Shown here piece after piece: positions 13,085-22,921 of a stretch of 32,429 bases of DNA. This stretch comes from a virus. The notes beneath the pieces are model-generated. The model saw nothing but the letters and a program-made list of their open reading frames with translations. It ran no database searches and had not been told where the DNA came from. The DNA is taken from positions 1-32,429 of IMG/VR virus record IMGVR_UViG_3300040801_002166; one strand, 5' to 3'. Positions within the stretch are counted from its first letter, which is position 1, and the number at the start of each line of letters is the position of its first letter. Made by a program: the position numbers and the translations under genes.

Positions 13085-13689
13085 AGTCTCGCAACCTCAG
13101 CATCTGTTAGAACCCTGTTCCACTTGTAAAATCCCTGAAATAACCCATCGCTTGAGCCACCGGTCAGGTTACTGTTCATCCTCTCTGTAAGTCCGGCAGT
13201 AGTGGGAATCGATGCAGCATCGAGAACATCATTCACATCGAGAACTCCATTGACATAAACCTTGACACGTCTTGCGGTGGCATCCCATGAAAGTGTCACT
13301 CGGAAATCGTCGTTTGTGTTGAAAGCATCAGCGACCGTGCCAACTGTTGCATTATCCGTGTCTGCTCCATTTTTGGTCAAAACTCTTGCGCGGTCGCTGA
13401 TGATTTGAAGCCTGAAATACTCATTTGAATCATCGGCAATTGCCCAAATGACTCGGGACACATAGTTGTTCCAATTTGCAGCAAACGAAACGGTAAAATC
13501 ATCGGTACTGGGATTGACTCCTGTTGAAACATCCATCATACCTGTTGCTGGAAAACGAGCCGATGAGAGCCAAAGGTCAGAATCCTCAAGAGCGTCTTGG
13601 CCCAATGTTGGACCGCCAATGTATGACCCGTGGCGAAAGCGCACCAGTTCCCGGCGATCCCTCGTACAGAAAATTGTTGTGAGCGCCAA
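13081..13689 (-). CDS. LamG-domain fibre protein, start uncertain
   Basis: Residues about 60-200 of this frame make a LamG/concanavalin-like fold (DDFTVSFAANWNN, FRLQIISDRARVLTKNG, DATARRVKVYVNGVLDVNDV, GFYKWNRVLTDAEVARL). The frame as drawn opens only with a TTG at 13689. A much better start, ATG at 13717 behind AGAGGA, opens a different frame (MSNRSGERVLGAHNNFLYEG...) that stops after 43 codons. Either the true start is a poor one, or a +1 shift or sequencing indel joins the two frames. Likely a receptor- or glycan-binding tail component. Confidence 0.72.
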   Translation of the reverse strand: MALTTIFCTRDRRELVRFRHGSYIGGPTLGQDALEDSDLWLSSARFPATGMMDVSTGVNPSTDDFTVSFAANWNNYVSRVIWAIADDSNEYFRLQIISDRARVLTKNGADTDNATVGTVADAFNTNDDFRVTLSWDATARRVKVYVNGVLDVNDVLDAASIPTTAGLTERMNSNLTGGSSDGLFQGFYKWNRVLTDAEVARL

Positions 13690-13792
13690 GAACGCGCTCG
13701 CCTGATCTATTGCTCATTTTATTTTCCTCTCATCTAAATGCCTTTCGGCTAAATCATCTTAAATAGTGTAATTGTGTTATATATCGTTTATT

Positions 13793-14398
13793 TTATGTCG
13801 GTGATGCTGCGGGAAGTTCTCCGGCGACCAATATTTTTTCATAAACAGCGATTTGCGCCATCTCGCCCAATCCTGCTCCCTCTGCTGCATTCACTCTTGC
13901 CGAGAAAGAAACCGCGTGTTGCCGTCGGTCATTGCTCGTACTGGAGCCGATGAAGGCTTGAGCTTCAGTGAACTCGATGGTTGTTGAGACCCACTGATAC
14001 GATGAGCCAACAGCAGACATGCCAGCGGTCAGATTCACAGTTTCGGAATCAAGGTCTAGAGTCTCAATTCTAAGGTCGAGATTTTTCATATAGGCCATGA
14101 TGGTGATGGTATAGACCAGATTCCCCGAACCATCGTCCATGTATCGAAGAAGCCTCAGACCGGGAAGGAAATTATAGAGGTTCAATCCATCAGTTGTCCG
14201 AGTGGCATAGGTGTAGGAGGTCTGGTCCGTTGTGTAAAAAGGGTCAAATATGATTTCGGCGGTCTTGTGACCTCTTGTCGCATATTGGCCATGCTGGAAC
14301 TTATGCAGGTCTGCATTCTTTACAGAATTGATGAACTGACCGGTTGAGAAATCGCCAATCTCTTGAGCTTCAAATGTTTTTTCGAGTTGAACCGCCAT
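13793..14398 (-). CDS. Beta-rich virion protein, 201 aa
   Basis: The protein has likely all-beta composition with many Thr, Ser, Asn and Tyr residues (TDQTSYTYATRTTDGLNLYN, LDLRIETLDLDSETVNLTAG) and no transmembrane segment. It begins one base before the end of the 540-residue gene upstream. I do not recognise the family. By position between the tail-hub genes and the LamG genes it should be a distal tail or fibre-base component. Confidence 0.68.
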   Translation of the reverse strand: MAVQLEKTFEAQEIGDFSTGQFINSVKNADLHKFQHGQYATRGHKTAEIIFDPFYTTDQTSYTYATRTTDGLNLYNFLPGLRLLRYMDDGSGNLVYTITIMAYMKNLDLRIETLDLDSETVNLTAGMSAVGSSYQWVSTTIEFTEAQAFIGSSTSNDRRQHAVSFSARVNAAEGAGLGEMAQIAVYEKILVAGELPAASPT

Positions 14399-16021
14399 TT
14401 ATATTCTTCCTCCTTCCCAAATTGAATAACCAACGCAAGTCAAATTGATACTATTACCCGTGTTTCTCTCGACAGGTTCGATTGCAGAGAAACTCGCTCT
14501 GACTTGCGCTCTCATAGGACTCTCAAAACTAGCAACGGTGGTTCCCGTCGGAATTTTGACCACAACCAGCGTCAAGCGGTCTTGGTCTCGGTCATAAATG
14601 AGACCATCCTTGAATGAGGGAGCACCATTCTCATCGGAGAACATGAGTGTTCTGAGCATCGGTGAATTTGCCGCAAACTGTTCTGAGCGTGCTGGATATA
14701 CAATCTGGGGAATTGTCGTGGTTGCCGTGTTGATTGATGTGGCATTGGTCCAATTGGCATCACCATTCTCCAATTGTAAAAGCTCCCCTGTATACTCGAC
14801 TTCATAATTTCCGACCTTGTCGTAGGTGGAATCAATCCATGCAATCACATAGAACGCAATGTAGACATCAGAAGAGGTTTGTTTATCAACGGTAATCCCT
14901 TGGTCGATAAACGGGTCGGTATTTCCAACACCGACAATCACATTATTCCAGTATCGACGGAATCCGTTTGACCATTGCTCATCTTGGTTGACTTGGTTTC
15001 CTGATGGTCCGAGTCCAATCAGCCTCAAGCGTTTATGCATTCTGCTCAATGAGGCTGGAAGAGCTGTTGTAGTCCGTCCTAATATTGGCTGTTGAGCCTT
15101 CAGCTCTTCTTTCTCGGGTGTGAACAGTGAACTTTTGCTGTATTTTGGCTCGAACTGGATGTACCGAGGATGGAACATGGACATATCTCGAACCACCATC
15201 GAGATGTTCACATCTCTATCCAAGGTGATTGGCTCGGGCCAAATGACATCATTACCACTTGAGAAATCACCGCCTAGAAAGTCATAGGCTTGACCATTGT
15301 AAGTCCCGAATTTGTTCACCCAGCTTCCCGAGGTTGGACCATTCGAGGGAAACGACCATGAGACTCCTGAAAGTGTTGATGAATTTGTCAGGGTGAATCT
15401 GTCTGAATCAACCGTGATGAAAACACCGCTGCTGATTTCGACTCGCTCAGCATTGAGATTGTCATAGGTATTCCAAATCTCCCCTTCATTGGATTCAATG
15501 AAGAATCGGAGTTCTCCCCACTGTGCACTGTCTTGATAATCATCATCAAGACTCAATGTGAATTGGAAATCGTTGATGTCGCATGGCTTGCCTGAACCAC
15601 CATTATAAGTGTTCGAGAATGTCACATCCTGAGAGGCAATGACTTCGTTCTTTTGAAGCAATTCTATACTTCCTAAGACATTCTCTTGGCTGCTTGGGCC
15701 ACCAATAGCGTTCCGGACTGAATAGCCACCACCAACGTTGATTTGGCTTAGACCAGTTTGTAGATACCACGGAATCTTAATGAATGATGCTCGTTGATAT
15801 GTGGCAAATGGTCGATACTGGTCGGAGTCTCGGTCAAAAGAATTTCCAAGGTCGATTTCATAGGTCAGACAGGCACCATCGAGACCCTGAGCCATATATT
15901 GTTGATTACTGACAAATCGTTGTTGAGTAAAAACGTCGACATTATACGTGTCGCCCGAGGTTCCATCGCCCAATGCATCATTGTCTAATTTTATAAAGTC
16001 TTCACCATCAAATGTACTCAT
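14399..16021 (-). CDS. Tail-tip/fibre structural protein, 540 aa
   Basis: A large, acidic, beta-rich protein without membrane segments. Aromatic and Asn/Ser/Thr-rich strands alternate throughout, with LDNDALGDGTSGDTYNVDVF near the start and DGLIYDRDQDRLTLVVVK near residue 470. No enzymatic signature (lysozyme, depolymerase or peptidase) is visible. It lies directly downstream of the 777-residue hub-like protein, so a baseplate, adaptor or fibre role is inferred from order. Confidence 0.7.
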   Translation of the reverse strand: MSTFDGEDFIKLDNDALGDGTSGDTYNVDVFTQQRFVSNQQYMAQGLDGACLTYEIDLGNSFDRDSDQYRPFATYQRASFIKIPWYLQTGLSQINVGGGYSVRNAIGGPSSQENVLGSIELLQKNEVIASQDVTFSNTYNGGSGKPCDINDFQFTLSLDDDYQDSAQWGELRFFIESNEGEIWNTYDNLNAERVEISSGVFITVDSDRFTLTNSSTLSGVSWSFPSNGPTSGSWVNKFGTYNGQAYDFLGGDFSSGNDVIWPEPITLDRDVNISMVVRDMSMFHPRYIQFEPKYSKSSLFTPEKEELKAQQPILGRTTTALPASLSRMHKRLRLIGLGPSGNQVNQDEQWSNGFRRYWNNVIVGVGNTDPFIDQGITVDKQTSSDVYIAFYVIAWIDSTYDKVGNYEVEYTGELLQLENGDANWTNATSINTATTTIPQIVYPARSEQFAANSPMLRTLMFSDENGAPSFKDGLIYDRDQDRLTLVVVKIPTGTTVASFESPMRAQVRASFSAIEPVERNTGNSINLTCVGYSIWEGGRI

Positions 16022-16037
16022 TTTTTATTCTCCTGTT

Positions 16038-18371
16038 TTATCCATAAATATCAGCAAGGTCAGTTGATGCCCCAATTGTATTGGCATTGTCCCCATAATA
16101 GGCATAGGGTCGGGCAAATCCGGTCACATCTGGAACAGTTGTGTTGGAGTAGCTACCGCGCTCAGCCAATCGGACAATCTGTCCCGCTGTTGGCGAGGAT
16201 GTGAAAGCTGATGCGAGCGTCAGTACATTACCCGAGATCCCTGTAATCTCTCGAACCTCGCTCGATACAATTGTTCCAATGGTGTTCCATATCTGAACCT
16301 CATCGCCGGTTGTGAAATAGGAGGCATCCACAGAGCCATCATGGAAAGCATTCTGTTCGATGGTGATGGTGTTCGTTGATACAGAGGCGACAACACCAGC
16401 GGGCGCCCGCCATTTAGCGATTTGGCCGTATCTGTAGTTCGTCAACAGTACGGTAATCTCATAGGTTCGAGTTTCGATGTTGAATTTTCGACCGATAATC
16501 AGTCCCGAGAATCGAATATTTGGCGTTCCGGCCAGAGAAACTCTTTGACCATCGGGACCGGGAATCCATGCACTCTGAACATCGAGCGAAGAAATCGAGA
16601 CATGCGCGCCAATATCGAGGTTTGTCCCTGTCACTTCGGAGTCTTTGACCAAAAATGTGAACCTCGGGATAGGCAGGGCACCAAGAGTGACTTTCTCTAA
16701 AGCTCTCCCGATGACCTTGGAGTTTACCCCGAGAGGGTCATTACTTTTTGGCTGAGTCGAATAGTCGATCGAATAAGACCGAGTCTCTCCGAAGATTCCG
16801 GATTTGGTATTCTCTCTCGAATTGCCTGAGCGAATATCTAAAAAGACTTCTTGAGGTTCATTCCATGGAAAGCCACCAATTGAGAGTTGGATTGCATTGG
16901 TTGTATCCTCTCGTGCGGTCTCGAATCGGAGCAGGTCAGGCAGAACACTAACAGCATTGTTGGTTGCTGATGCATAATCCTTGATGTTCATGATGCCGAG
17001 TCGACCAAACGTCAATTTCCCGTCGGTCGTTGTTCCGAAAAAGAAATTGTAAGGTTTTAAGAGCTTTTCGGTGATGAGGTTCCATGCATTGACAGGCTTT
17101 CCATCAAATCCGAATAATAGTCTTTCGATTTTTACATCTGAAGTGTCTTCAATCAGATTGTCGATTGCTGTTTTGTCGAAGAGTGAAATCGGTAATCCCA
17201 ATCCCAAATCGCCATTCAAAACATCGTATTCTGATGCAGCAACACCAGCATCATCGGCATAGGTACTGGTCAGAATGGCCATAGCAATGGCCAGTGGATG
17301 GAATGGATAGGTCAAACCCTCAGTAATCGACCTGTCCAGATTGGAGGGTGTCGTTGATTCGGGGATGTTCCGAATCACAAAACACTCATACACTCCACCC
17401 TCTATTGGCGTTTCACCGGGTTCATCCTCGGGTTCGAGAACAGAGTTCCAGTATTTGGCCAATCCCTTCGTACCGAATCCGTTTGTAGAATCATACTGCC
17501 ACTCCACCAGCTGACCATCGACCGAAAAGAAAGCAAAATTTCCCGTACTAATCTCGTTTAGTTTCCGGAACTTTGGCACATATTCAGTGGTCGTTGATTG
17601 CGACCATCGAACATTGGATTTGTTGTTGGAAAAAGTGACCTTTGACCAGTCATTCTGAGAATTGAGATTGATTGGTGACCGATTGATTTTGGCTTTCCGG
17701 ATTATCGAGAACAGTTCTTTGGTCGATATCTGGAGCTTTGTTCCGTCATTCGATGAGCGAACCTCATCAACCAAGCCTCTCCAATAGGTCTGGTCTCCAT
17801 CTCCATCATTGAGAACTAATTCGGCGGTATCGAATCTCTTCAGACCCTTTGTGGTCCGAACAACACTCTTGGGATGTCGGGTGGCTGTTGTGTTCAGAGC
17901 ACCCCGAGTCACTGTGTAAGTATCACCAGAGCGCGATTGAACCTGCATCGCTTCATCTCCGATATAGATGAATGCTCCATTAGAAATGAATGGCGACACT
18001 CCCGTTGTACGGTCGATGTCAAATGTGGTTTCGGTAGCGTTGATGTCGGCTGTCAGGGAGTACAGGTTCTGTTGGTACACCCTGTTCAAACTGTCTGGAG
18101 CTGTTTCATTGAGGAACTCGGAGCAGACCTCATCATCAAAGACCAATTCGAAATTCAATGCCGAGTTTCGAATATCACCTTCAAATGGAGATGCCGTTGT
18201 ATCAATCGAGCCACCGGGAATCCGAGAAAGTTTTTTCGAATAGGCAAAGGTTTTTGTGCTCGGTTCGATGCCATAATAATAGCAAGTGCCATTGTTATTG
18301 GTTCCTGATTTAGAACCAGAAAGACCAGAAAATACAACTCCTGCACTCTGATTGAAATTTTCATTTGCCAT
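16038..18371 (-). CDS. Large tail-hub-like protein, 777 aa
   Basis: This is the largest gene after the tape measure and the second downstream of it, the usual place of the tail hub (gp27/Dit-Tal-type) protein. The middle contains LKRFDTAELVLNDGDGDQTY and WRGLVDEVRSSNDGTKLQIS, like the OB/Ig-like strands of hub proteins, plus a block (KVIGRALEKVTLGALPIPRF, LDIGAHVSIS) seen in baseplate central proteins that ends in beta strands of an EVRE-ITGISG type. No lysozyme domain. Homology was not tested; the role is inferred from size, order and strand content. Confidence 0.68.
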   Translation of the reverse strand: MANENFNQSAGVVFSGLSGSKSGTNNNGTCYYYGIEPSTKTFAYSKKLSRIPGGSIDTTASPFEGDIRNSALNFELVFDDEVCSEFLNETAPDSLNRVYQQNLYSLTADINATETTFDIDRTTGVSPFISNGAFIYIGDEAMQVQSRSGDTYTVTRGALNTTATRHPKSVVRTTKGLKRFDTAELVLNDGDGDQTYWRGLVDEVRSSNDGTKLQISTKELFSIIRKAKINRSPINLNSQNDWSKVTFSNNKSNVRWSQSTTTEYVPKFRKLNEISTGNFAFFSVDGQLVEWQYDSTNGFGTKGLAKYWNSVLEPEDEPGETPIEGGVYECFVIRNIPESTTPSNLDRSITEGLTYPFHPLAIAMAILTSTYADDAGVAASEYDVLNGDLGLGLPISLFDKTAIDNLIEDTSDVKIERLLFGFDGKPVNAWNLITEKLLKPYNFFFGTTTDGKLTFGRLGIMNIKDYASATNNAVSVLPDLLRFETAREDTTNAIQLSIGGFPWNEPQEVFLDIRSGNSRENTKSGIFGETRSYSIDYSTQPKSNDPLGVNSKVIGRALEKVTLGALPIPRFTFLVKDSEVTGTNLDIGAHVSISSLDVQSAWIPGPDGQRVSLAGTPNIRFSGLIIGRKFNIETRTYEITVLLTNYRYGQIAKWRAPAGVVASVSTNTITIEQNAFHDGSVDASYFTTGDEVQIWNTIGTIVSSEVREITGISGNVLTLASAFTSSPTAGQIVRLAERGSYSNTTVPDVTGFARPYAYYGDNANTIGASTDLADIYG

Positions 18372-18390
18372 TAGTGATTATTTCCTTAAT

Positions 18391-19281
18391 TCAGTGTCCG
18401 TATGTGCCCGCCACAACATAAAGTTCAAGGTCAAGATCGTAAAGCTCTCCACCGGGATTGTTCAGGCTCGCAACATTAAAGAAATCTTCCGATGCATCAT
18501 CATTCCAAAATTGCACCACTTCATAATTACCTGAATCCACATCAGCCAGACCAGAGACATCATCATACTGGATGATAAGTTTCTTGTTTAAAGATCCCGA
18601 GTTCCAAACATCATAAAATTGATTGTATACATCGCCCGTTCCAAGCTTTGCTGTGTCTGCATATCCTGCATCCAATGCTCGATCAGGAAATACATGAGCC
18701 GCTGGGACCCATTGGTATTGCATTCGCCGAATCTTATCCACATTCCACGTCACTTGATACAAGTCTGATGGTCTACTATGTGATTTTTTTATTTCTTTTA
18801 TTGTTCTTGATCGCCTGTCTGTCGCAGCATTGTCGATAATGTTGGCAGAGCACCAATCGCCATATCTGGTCCATGGTGAGAAGAGTTCATCGCGCGCACC
18901 TGATTCAGAGTTATCACTTGTTCTGTCAAATCCGAGCCAATTGGGGTTGATGGTGAAGTCTGTTGTATCATCCCAATTGATACCCCAAGCAGTAGCGCCC
19001 GAGTCGCGCACAATTGCCAGACCACAACCAGCTTGTTGGCTTGATGATAATGGTAGTGATGATGTGAGCGAATATGTATTTGCTCCGGCCGTGTTCATCC
19101 CCTGCTCGATGGCTCTATACAGTCCCGGATATGTTGAATTTAGCGATGTATCATTATGAAGATAATATTCCCCCGCAGGGATAGTAAACGTCAATTCACT
19201 TCCTGCTTCATTGAAAGAAAATCTATTGTTTGATGAACCAACCGTAATCGGCCATAGCCATCTGCTTCTTCGATAACTCAT
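18391..19281 (-). CDS. Distal-tail candidate, 296 aa
   Basis: The first gene after the tape measure, in the position usually held by the distal tail protein. The product begins MSYRRSRWLWPITVGSSNNR and continues with beta-rich, aromatic, Asp/Asn-rich sequence (GEYYLHNDTSLNSTYPGLYR; WGINWDDTTDFTINPNWLGF), with no membrane segment. The stop is 19 bases before the hub gene. The family is not recognised, so the Dit assignment is positional. Confidence 0.65.
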   Translation of the reverse strand: MSYRRSRWLWPITVGSSNNRFSFNEAGSELTFTIPAGEYYLHNDTSLNSTYPGLYRAIEQGMNTAGANTYSLTSSLPLSSSQQAGCGLAIVRDSGATAWGINWDDTTDFTINPNWLGFDRTSDNSESGARDELFSPWTRYGDWCSANIIDNAATDRRSRTIKEIKKSHSRPSDLYQVTWNVDKIRRMQYQWVPAAHVFPDRALDAGYADTAKLGTGDVYNQFYDVWNSGSLNKKLIIQYDDVSGLADVDSGNYEVVQFWNDDASEDFFNVASLNNPGGELYDLDLELYVVAGTYGH

Positions 19282-21687
19282 TTAATTATTTCCCAAGATA
19301 ACACCACGGTTTCGAGCCTCTGACTCAATTCCGTCGAATAATGTTCTGTATGTTTGCGGATCATCACTGAAGACATTTGCTCCGCCAAGGTTGATCACAA
19401 TCTGTGAAGTGCCTCCACCCTCTGCACCCATTGCTTCAGCAATTTTCTGGGCTTGGAGATCTGCGATATCTTCGAAGTTCGGCGATTCACCTCCGGCAGA
19501 TCTTCCCGCAGATCCCCCGGCAGCCGACTGGTTGACAGATTTCTTTTGGACATTTCCGCCGCCGGCGCTTGTTGCAGCCACGCCAGCATAGATGCCAGCA
19601 GAGATGAAGTGGTTTGCTGCACCAAAATAATCGAAGATCGCAAGAGATGCAAAGCCAGCAGCTGTCTCGAATGCCGACAAGATTCCTGCTTGAAGTGCAG
19701 CGGATGCTCCCATAGACTCGGCGAAACCAGCAGCGGCCTGACCAGTTGCCGACAGACCACCAGCAATAGCGGCTGCACCATTTTTACCAGCAGCCTCTAA
19801 CTCTTTGAATTTACCAACAGTCTGATTGATTGATGAGAGAATTCCTCCAAAATTACTTCCTACATCACCAAAAGCACTCAGAGCACCAATTGTCCCATTG
19901 ATTGCCGCGGTCTGCTGTTGAATAAGTTCAATTCTTTCTCGAAGTATTTCATTCTCATTTACAGGATCTGGCGTTATCTCATTTCTCTCAGCAAGAATCT
20001 CATTCAGAGCGTTCTCTGTTTCCGATTCCAAGATTTTTAAACGAAGAGCTTCCTCTTGAGGGTTAAGATTTGAGGTCAAGATATCAAATTTGTCTTTCTC
20101 AAACGAAAGTAACAGTTTATCAATTTCAGATTTCGCTTGAGAAATTTCTAATTCATACTCAAGAAGAGTGTTTCGGCGAGCCTGAATCTGTGCTTTTTCT
20201 AATAGAGCACCGATATCTTCACCATCCTCGTCATCTTCTGGAGTTGTTGGGGTATCATTGGTGCCCCCTCCTCCACCTCCGCCGCCGCTTCCTCCACCAT
20301 CGTCGTCGTTACCTGATAAATCTGTAGTTAGAAGATCTCTTTTTAATTCTTTTGCACCCTCGCGAAGATCGGCGATCATCGCCTTTATTCGCTCAGTCGT
20401 CCCTGATTGAAGAAGCCCTGATTCAAGAGCTAATCTCATTGATTCCGCACTCGCCTCGGCTGACTTTACAAGATCCTCTTGAAGCTCTTTATTTTGCTTC
20501 TTCGCGAATGCTAATCCTTTACCAGCTGTCTCATCGATACTTGATACAATCTTTTTGAGTGTTGGGCTAAATTCTGCCAAAGGCTTCAAGAAACCAACAA
20601 AGATTTTGATCTTCTCGATAGCACCTTGAATCCCCGCCCCAAATGCGAGTGTGATAGCATCATAGATAAAGTCCATAGCATGACCGAGACTCATGAGGCC
20701 ATGGTATGTTGAAGCAACAACTGGAGCGAAAATATCAAGGACTTCAATGGCGTTTATGAAAACATCAACAGCCTCGATCATGGCCACTATCAAAAAGAGT
20801 TGAATTGTTCTACTGTTCTTCTCCAAGATTTCTTGTAGGCCAACAAAAGAATCGGCGGTAGCGCCGATAATTGGGTCAAGCGCCTTGGATTCAACAATCA
20901 CCTCACCGATTTTTTGTCTGGTGTCGTCAAGAGCATCCTGAAGATTCTTTAATTCTCCAAAAAATCCCTTATTCAGATCTACAGCGGCCTCTCCATATGT
21001 ATCAGAGAGCATCTCTAAAGCCCGACGGGCGCGATCTTTGGCTGATTTTATTTGGTTGAGTTCATCTTTTTGTTCTTTTGTGAGTTTGACATATTTTTCG
21101 ATGGCCGAGATTTCACCTTTTTGAGCTTTGGCGATATCCTCCGTGACACCCTTAAGATCTTCTCCTGAGCCTGCGGCAACATCGAGTGCAAGAGAGAGCG
21201 CTCGTGTACCCTCGGCCGAACTCAATGAAATCCCTGTCATGTTTTGGAGTGATGATCCCGCTCGCGAGATTTCTTCGTCGGCAAATCGGGTTTTTTGTGC
21301 TAGGTCGCTGATTATGTCTTGTTGTTTATTAAATACTTTATTGAATTCTATGGCTGATAAATTTGTGCCATCAATTGATCTTTTCAACAGTCGATTGACA
21401 TCGGACTGCTCTTCATAGAGCATGATCGAGTCGGCAAGAAACTCGCTGATGTTCGAAATTGCCCTTGCAGTAAGATCTGCTGCCATGGTCAGTGCGCCCA
21501 TCGCGCCAGCGCCCGCAATAAGAGCAGGATTCAATTTACCGGCAATAGATCCGCCAGAATTAGACGAGGCATTGCCAAGTTCGTTGGTTTTATCAATTGT
21601 CCTGTTGAGTTTCCTATTGACTTGGTCGAGTTCATTGGCTATATCGCCACCTAACTCAAAATCAATTGTTACTTTTTCACTGGCCAT
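19282..21687 (-). CDS. Tail tape measure protein
   Basis: At 801 residues this is the longest gene. It has an N-terminal charged helix, a hydrophobic Ala/Gly stretch (ALIAGAGAMGALTMAADLTA, about 55-75), long helical regions, further hydrophobic segments (about 300-370 and 650-720, rich in Ala and Gly), an acidic/Gly-rich linker (GNDDDGGGSGGGGGGGGTND) and a coiled coil. This pattern and its place after the chaperone pair identify the tape measure. By the usual rule of about 0.15 nm per residue the tail would be near 120 nm, a siphophage length. Confidence 0.9.
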   Translation of the reverse strand: MASEKVTIDFELGGDIANELDQVNRKLNRTIDKTNELGNASSNSGGSIAGKLNPALIAGAGAMGALTMAADLTARAISNISEFLADSIMLYEEQSDVNRLLKRSIDGTNLSAIEFNKVFNKQQDIISDLAQKTRFADEEISRAGSSLQNMTGISLSSAEGTRALSLALDVAAGSGEDLKGVTEDIAKAQKGEISAIEKYVKLTKEQKDELNQIKSAKDRARRALEMLSDTYGEAAVDLNKGFFGELKNLQDALDDTRQKIGEVIVESKALDPIIGATADSFVGLQEILEKNSRTIQLFLIVAMIEAVDVFINAIEVLDIFAPVVASTYHGLMSLGHAMDFIYDAITLAFGAGIQGAIEKIKIFVGFLKPLAEFSPTLKKIVSSIDETAGKGLAFAKKQNKELQEDLVKSAEASAESMRLALESGLLQSGTTERIKAMIADLREGAKELKRDLLTTDLSGNDDDGGGSGGGGGGGGTNDTPTTPEDDEDGEDIGALLEKAQIQARRNTLLEYELEISQAKSEIDKLLLSFEKDKFDILTSNLNPQEEALRLKILESETENALNEILAERNEITPDPVNENEILRERIELIQQQTAAINGTIGALSAFGDVGSNFGGILSSINQTVGKFKELEAAGKNGAAAIAGGLSATGQAAAGFAESMGASAALQAGILSAFETAAGFASLAIFDYFGAANHFISAGIYAGVAATSAGGGNVQKKSVNQSAAGGSAGRSAGGESPNFEDIADLQAQKIAEAMGAEGGGTSQIVINLGGANVFSDDPQTYRTLFDGIESEARNRGVILGNN

Positions 21688-21691
21688 TCAT

Positions 21692-22231
21692 TTATTCCTC
21701 GGATTTTTCTCCATCCGTTTTATTTTCTTCTTCTTTTTTATCTTCTACATTTTTTTCGGTGATGTTATTCTCGACCATGATTGTTTTGATCATAATTCTC
21801 AAGATGTACTCATAAAGGTTTTTGTCGCCCATTTGATTGAGCAACTCTTCTTTTTCTTCTTGTTCTAAATCAGCCCAATGAACTTCAGTGCCATTTTCAT
21901 CTACGAGATTATCGACCGAATCTGTTAGCATCACGAGATATCGAATAAATTCTTCGTAATCTTTGACTGGGATATCTGCTTTGATATTTTGGTTGGATGG
22001 ATCATATTCTCCGATCTTCTCGCCTTTATAATCAAGGATATCTGATTTCTCTTGCTTAATTGCCGATGATAGAAGTGTCATGATTACTCCAGAAAGGACT
22101 GGCGCACTTCTTGCGAATGCAGCTTTCTCAGTTGTAGTCGATTTTCTGAACTTGAATACAAGACCATTGGTCTCATGCTCGCCAATTACCTTGTTCTTCC
22201 TTCTAAATACAAATGTTTTCTCATTACTCAT
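21692..22231 (-). CDS. Tail assembly chaperone candidate, 179 aa
   Basis: The gene lies immediately upstream of the tape measure (four bases). It encodes an N-terminal beta region (KTFVFRRKNKVIGEHETNGL), a helical middle (DYEEFIRYLVMLTDSVDNLV) and a disordered Lys/Glu tail (KNVEDKKEEENKTDGEKSEE). This matches the layout of gpG/gpGT-like chaperones that coat the tape measure during tail assembly. It has its own good ribosome site (GGAG). I see no slippery heptamer at the junction with the gene before it, so the classic frameshift fusion is not evident. Confidence 0.68.
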   Translation of the reverse strand: MSNEKTFVFRRKNKVIGEHETNGLVFKFRKSTTTEKAAFARSAPVLSGVIMTLLSSAIKQEKSDILDYKGEKIGEYDPSNQNIKADIPVKDYEEFIRYLVMLTDSVDNLVDENGTEVHWADLEQEEKEELLNQMGDKNLYEYILRIMIKTIMVENNITEKNVEDKKEEENKTDGEKSEE

Positions 22232-22243
22232 AATGTTTTCTCC

Positions 22244-22861
22244 TTATTTTTTAAGATTTAATTTCTGTCTTAATTGTTCTTCTTTCTGTTTGAGTTCTTG
22301 TTTGCGCTTGTTGAATTTCCTCTCTGCATTCTTGGCCTCACTCTTCAACTGAAAAACCCAATATGGAACAGAATCGGTTATAGGATCATCTTTAAGTATG
22401 AGATAAGAGGTTAAAAGGTTTAATTCAATCTGCTCGACATCTTTTAGAGCACAATTAGCTTTTCTTGTCTTGGTTTTCCCTTTACAAAATCCACATGGGC
22501 AGGGCTCAGCAAGATAAAGTTGTTGATATGCATTGTTGAACCTCTCAAGAACAGCCGGTTCGTATCCAACATGACTCAAAAGTTTATTACAAAGCCCGAT
22601 AATTGCATCATTGGGCAACATATCGAGGAATTCAACTGTTTCTATATCTTTTTTTGTTATTTTTTCGCCATCGTCGTCTAGAGCGGTGAACTCTAAGATA
22701 TATTCGGCAAGATAATAGTGAATTGCTCGAAGGTTGTCCGGTGATGGCTCTAGCTCATGGTTTGGAAGAAGTCTCTGAACCAATTCCAAAACATCGTATG
22801 CCCGGCGAGGAATCTTTAAGTCGAACTCGACACCATTCCAGTTATATTTTACGATCATCAT
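22244..22861 (-). CDS. Tail assembly chaperone-region protein with CxCxxC motif
   Basis: This 205-residue protein sits between the tail tube and the second chaperone candidate. The N-terminus is mixed alpha/beta (VKYNWNGVEFDLKIPRRAYD), then helices, a CPCGFCKGK motif near residue 118 and a final Lys/Glu/Gln coiled coil (NKRKQELKQKEEQLRQKLN). The closely spaced cysteines may bind a metal. The place supports a chaperone role, but the cysteine motif is unusual for one. The ribosome site AGGAG lies ten bases before the first of two ATGs. Confidence 0.62.
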   Translation of the reverse strand: MMIVKYNWNGVEFDLKIPRRAYDVLELVQRLLPNHELEPSPDNLRAIHYYLAEYILEFTALDDDGEKITKKDIETVEFLDMLPNDAIIGLCNKLLSHVGYEPAVLERFNNAYQQLYLAEPCPCGFCKGKTKTRKANCALKDVEQIELNLLTSYLILKDDPITDSVPYWVFQLKSEAKNAERKFNKRKQELKQKEEQLRQKLNLKK

Positions 22862-22884
22862 GGTGGGGGATCTCCTATTTTTTC

Positions 22885-22914
22885 TTGACCTTGGTGGCCT
22901 CTCCGTGATATATA
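22885..22914 (+). promoter_or_regulatory. Candidate promoter of the plus-strand HNH gene
   Basis: TTGACC (22885-22890), an 18-base spacer, then TATATA (22909-22914) on the plus strand. Five and four matches to consensus. It points to the only plus-strand gene and lies just beyond the start of the minus-strand gene it diverges from, so the inserted HNH gene seems to bring its own promoter. Confidence 0.5.
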
Positions 22915-22921
22915 TAGTACA

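Noticed and set aside
22232-22262. Programmed frameshift between the two chaperone-region genes
   Set aside because: The junction has an A run, but no in-frame X XXY YYZ heptamer, and the second gene has its own ribosome site.
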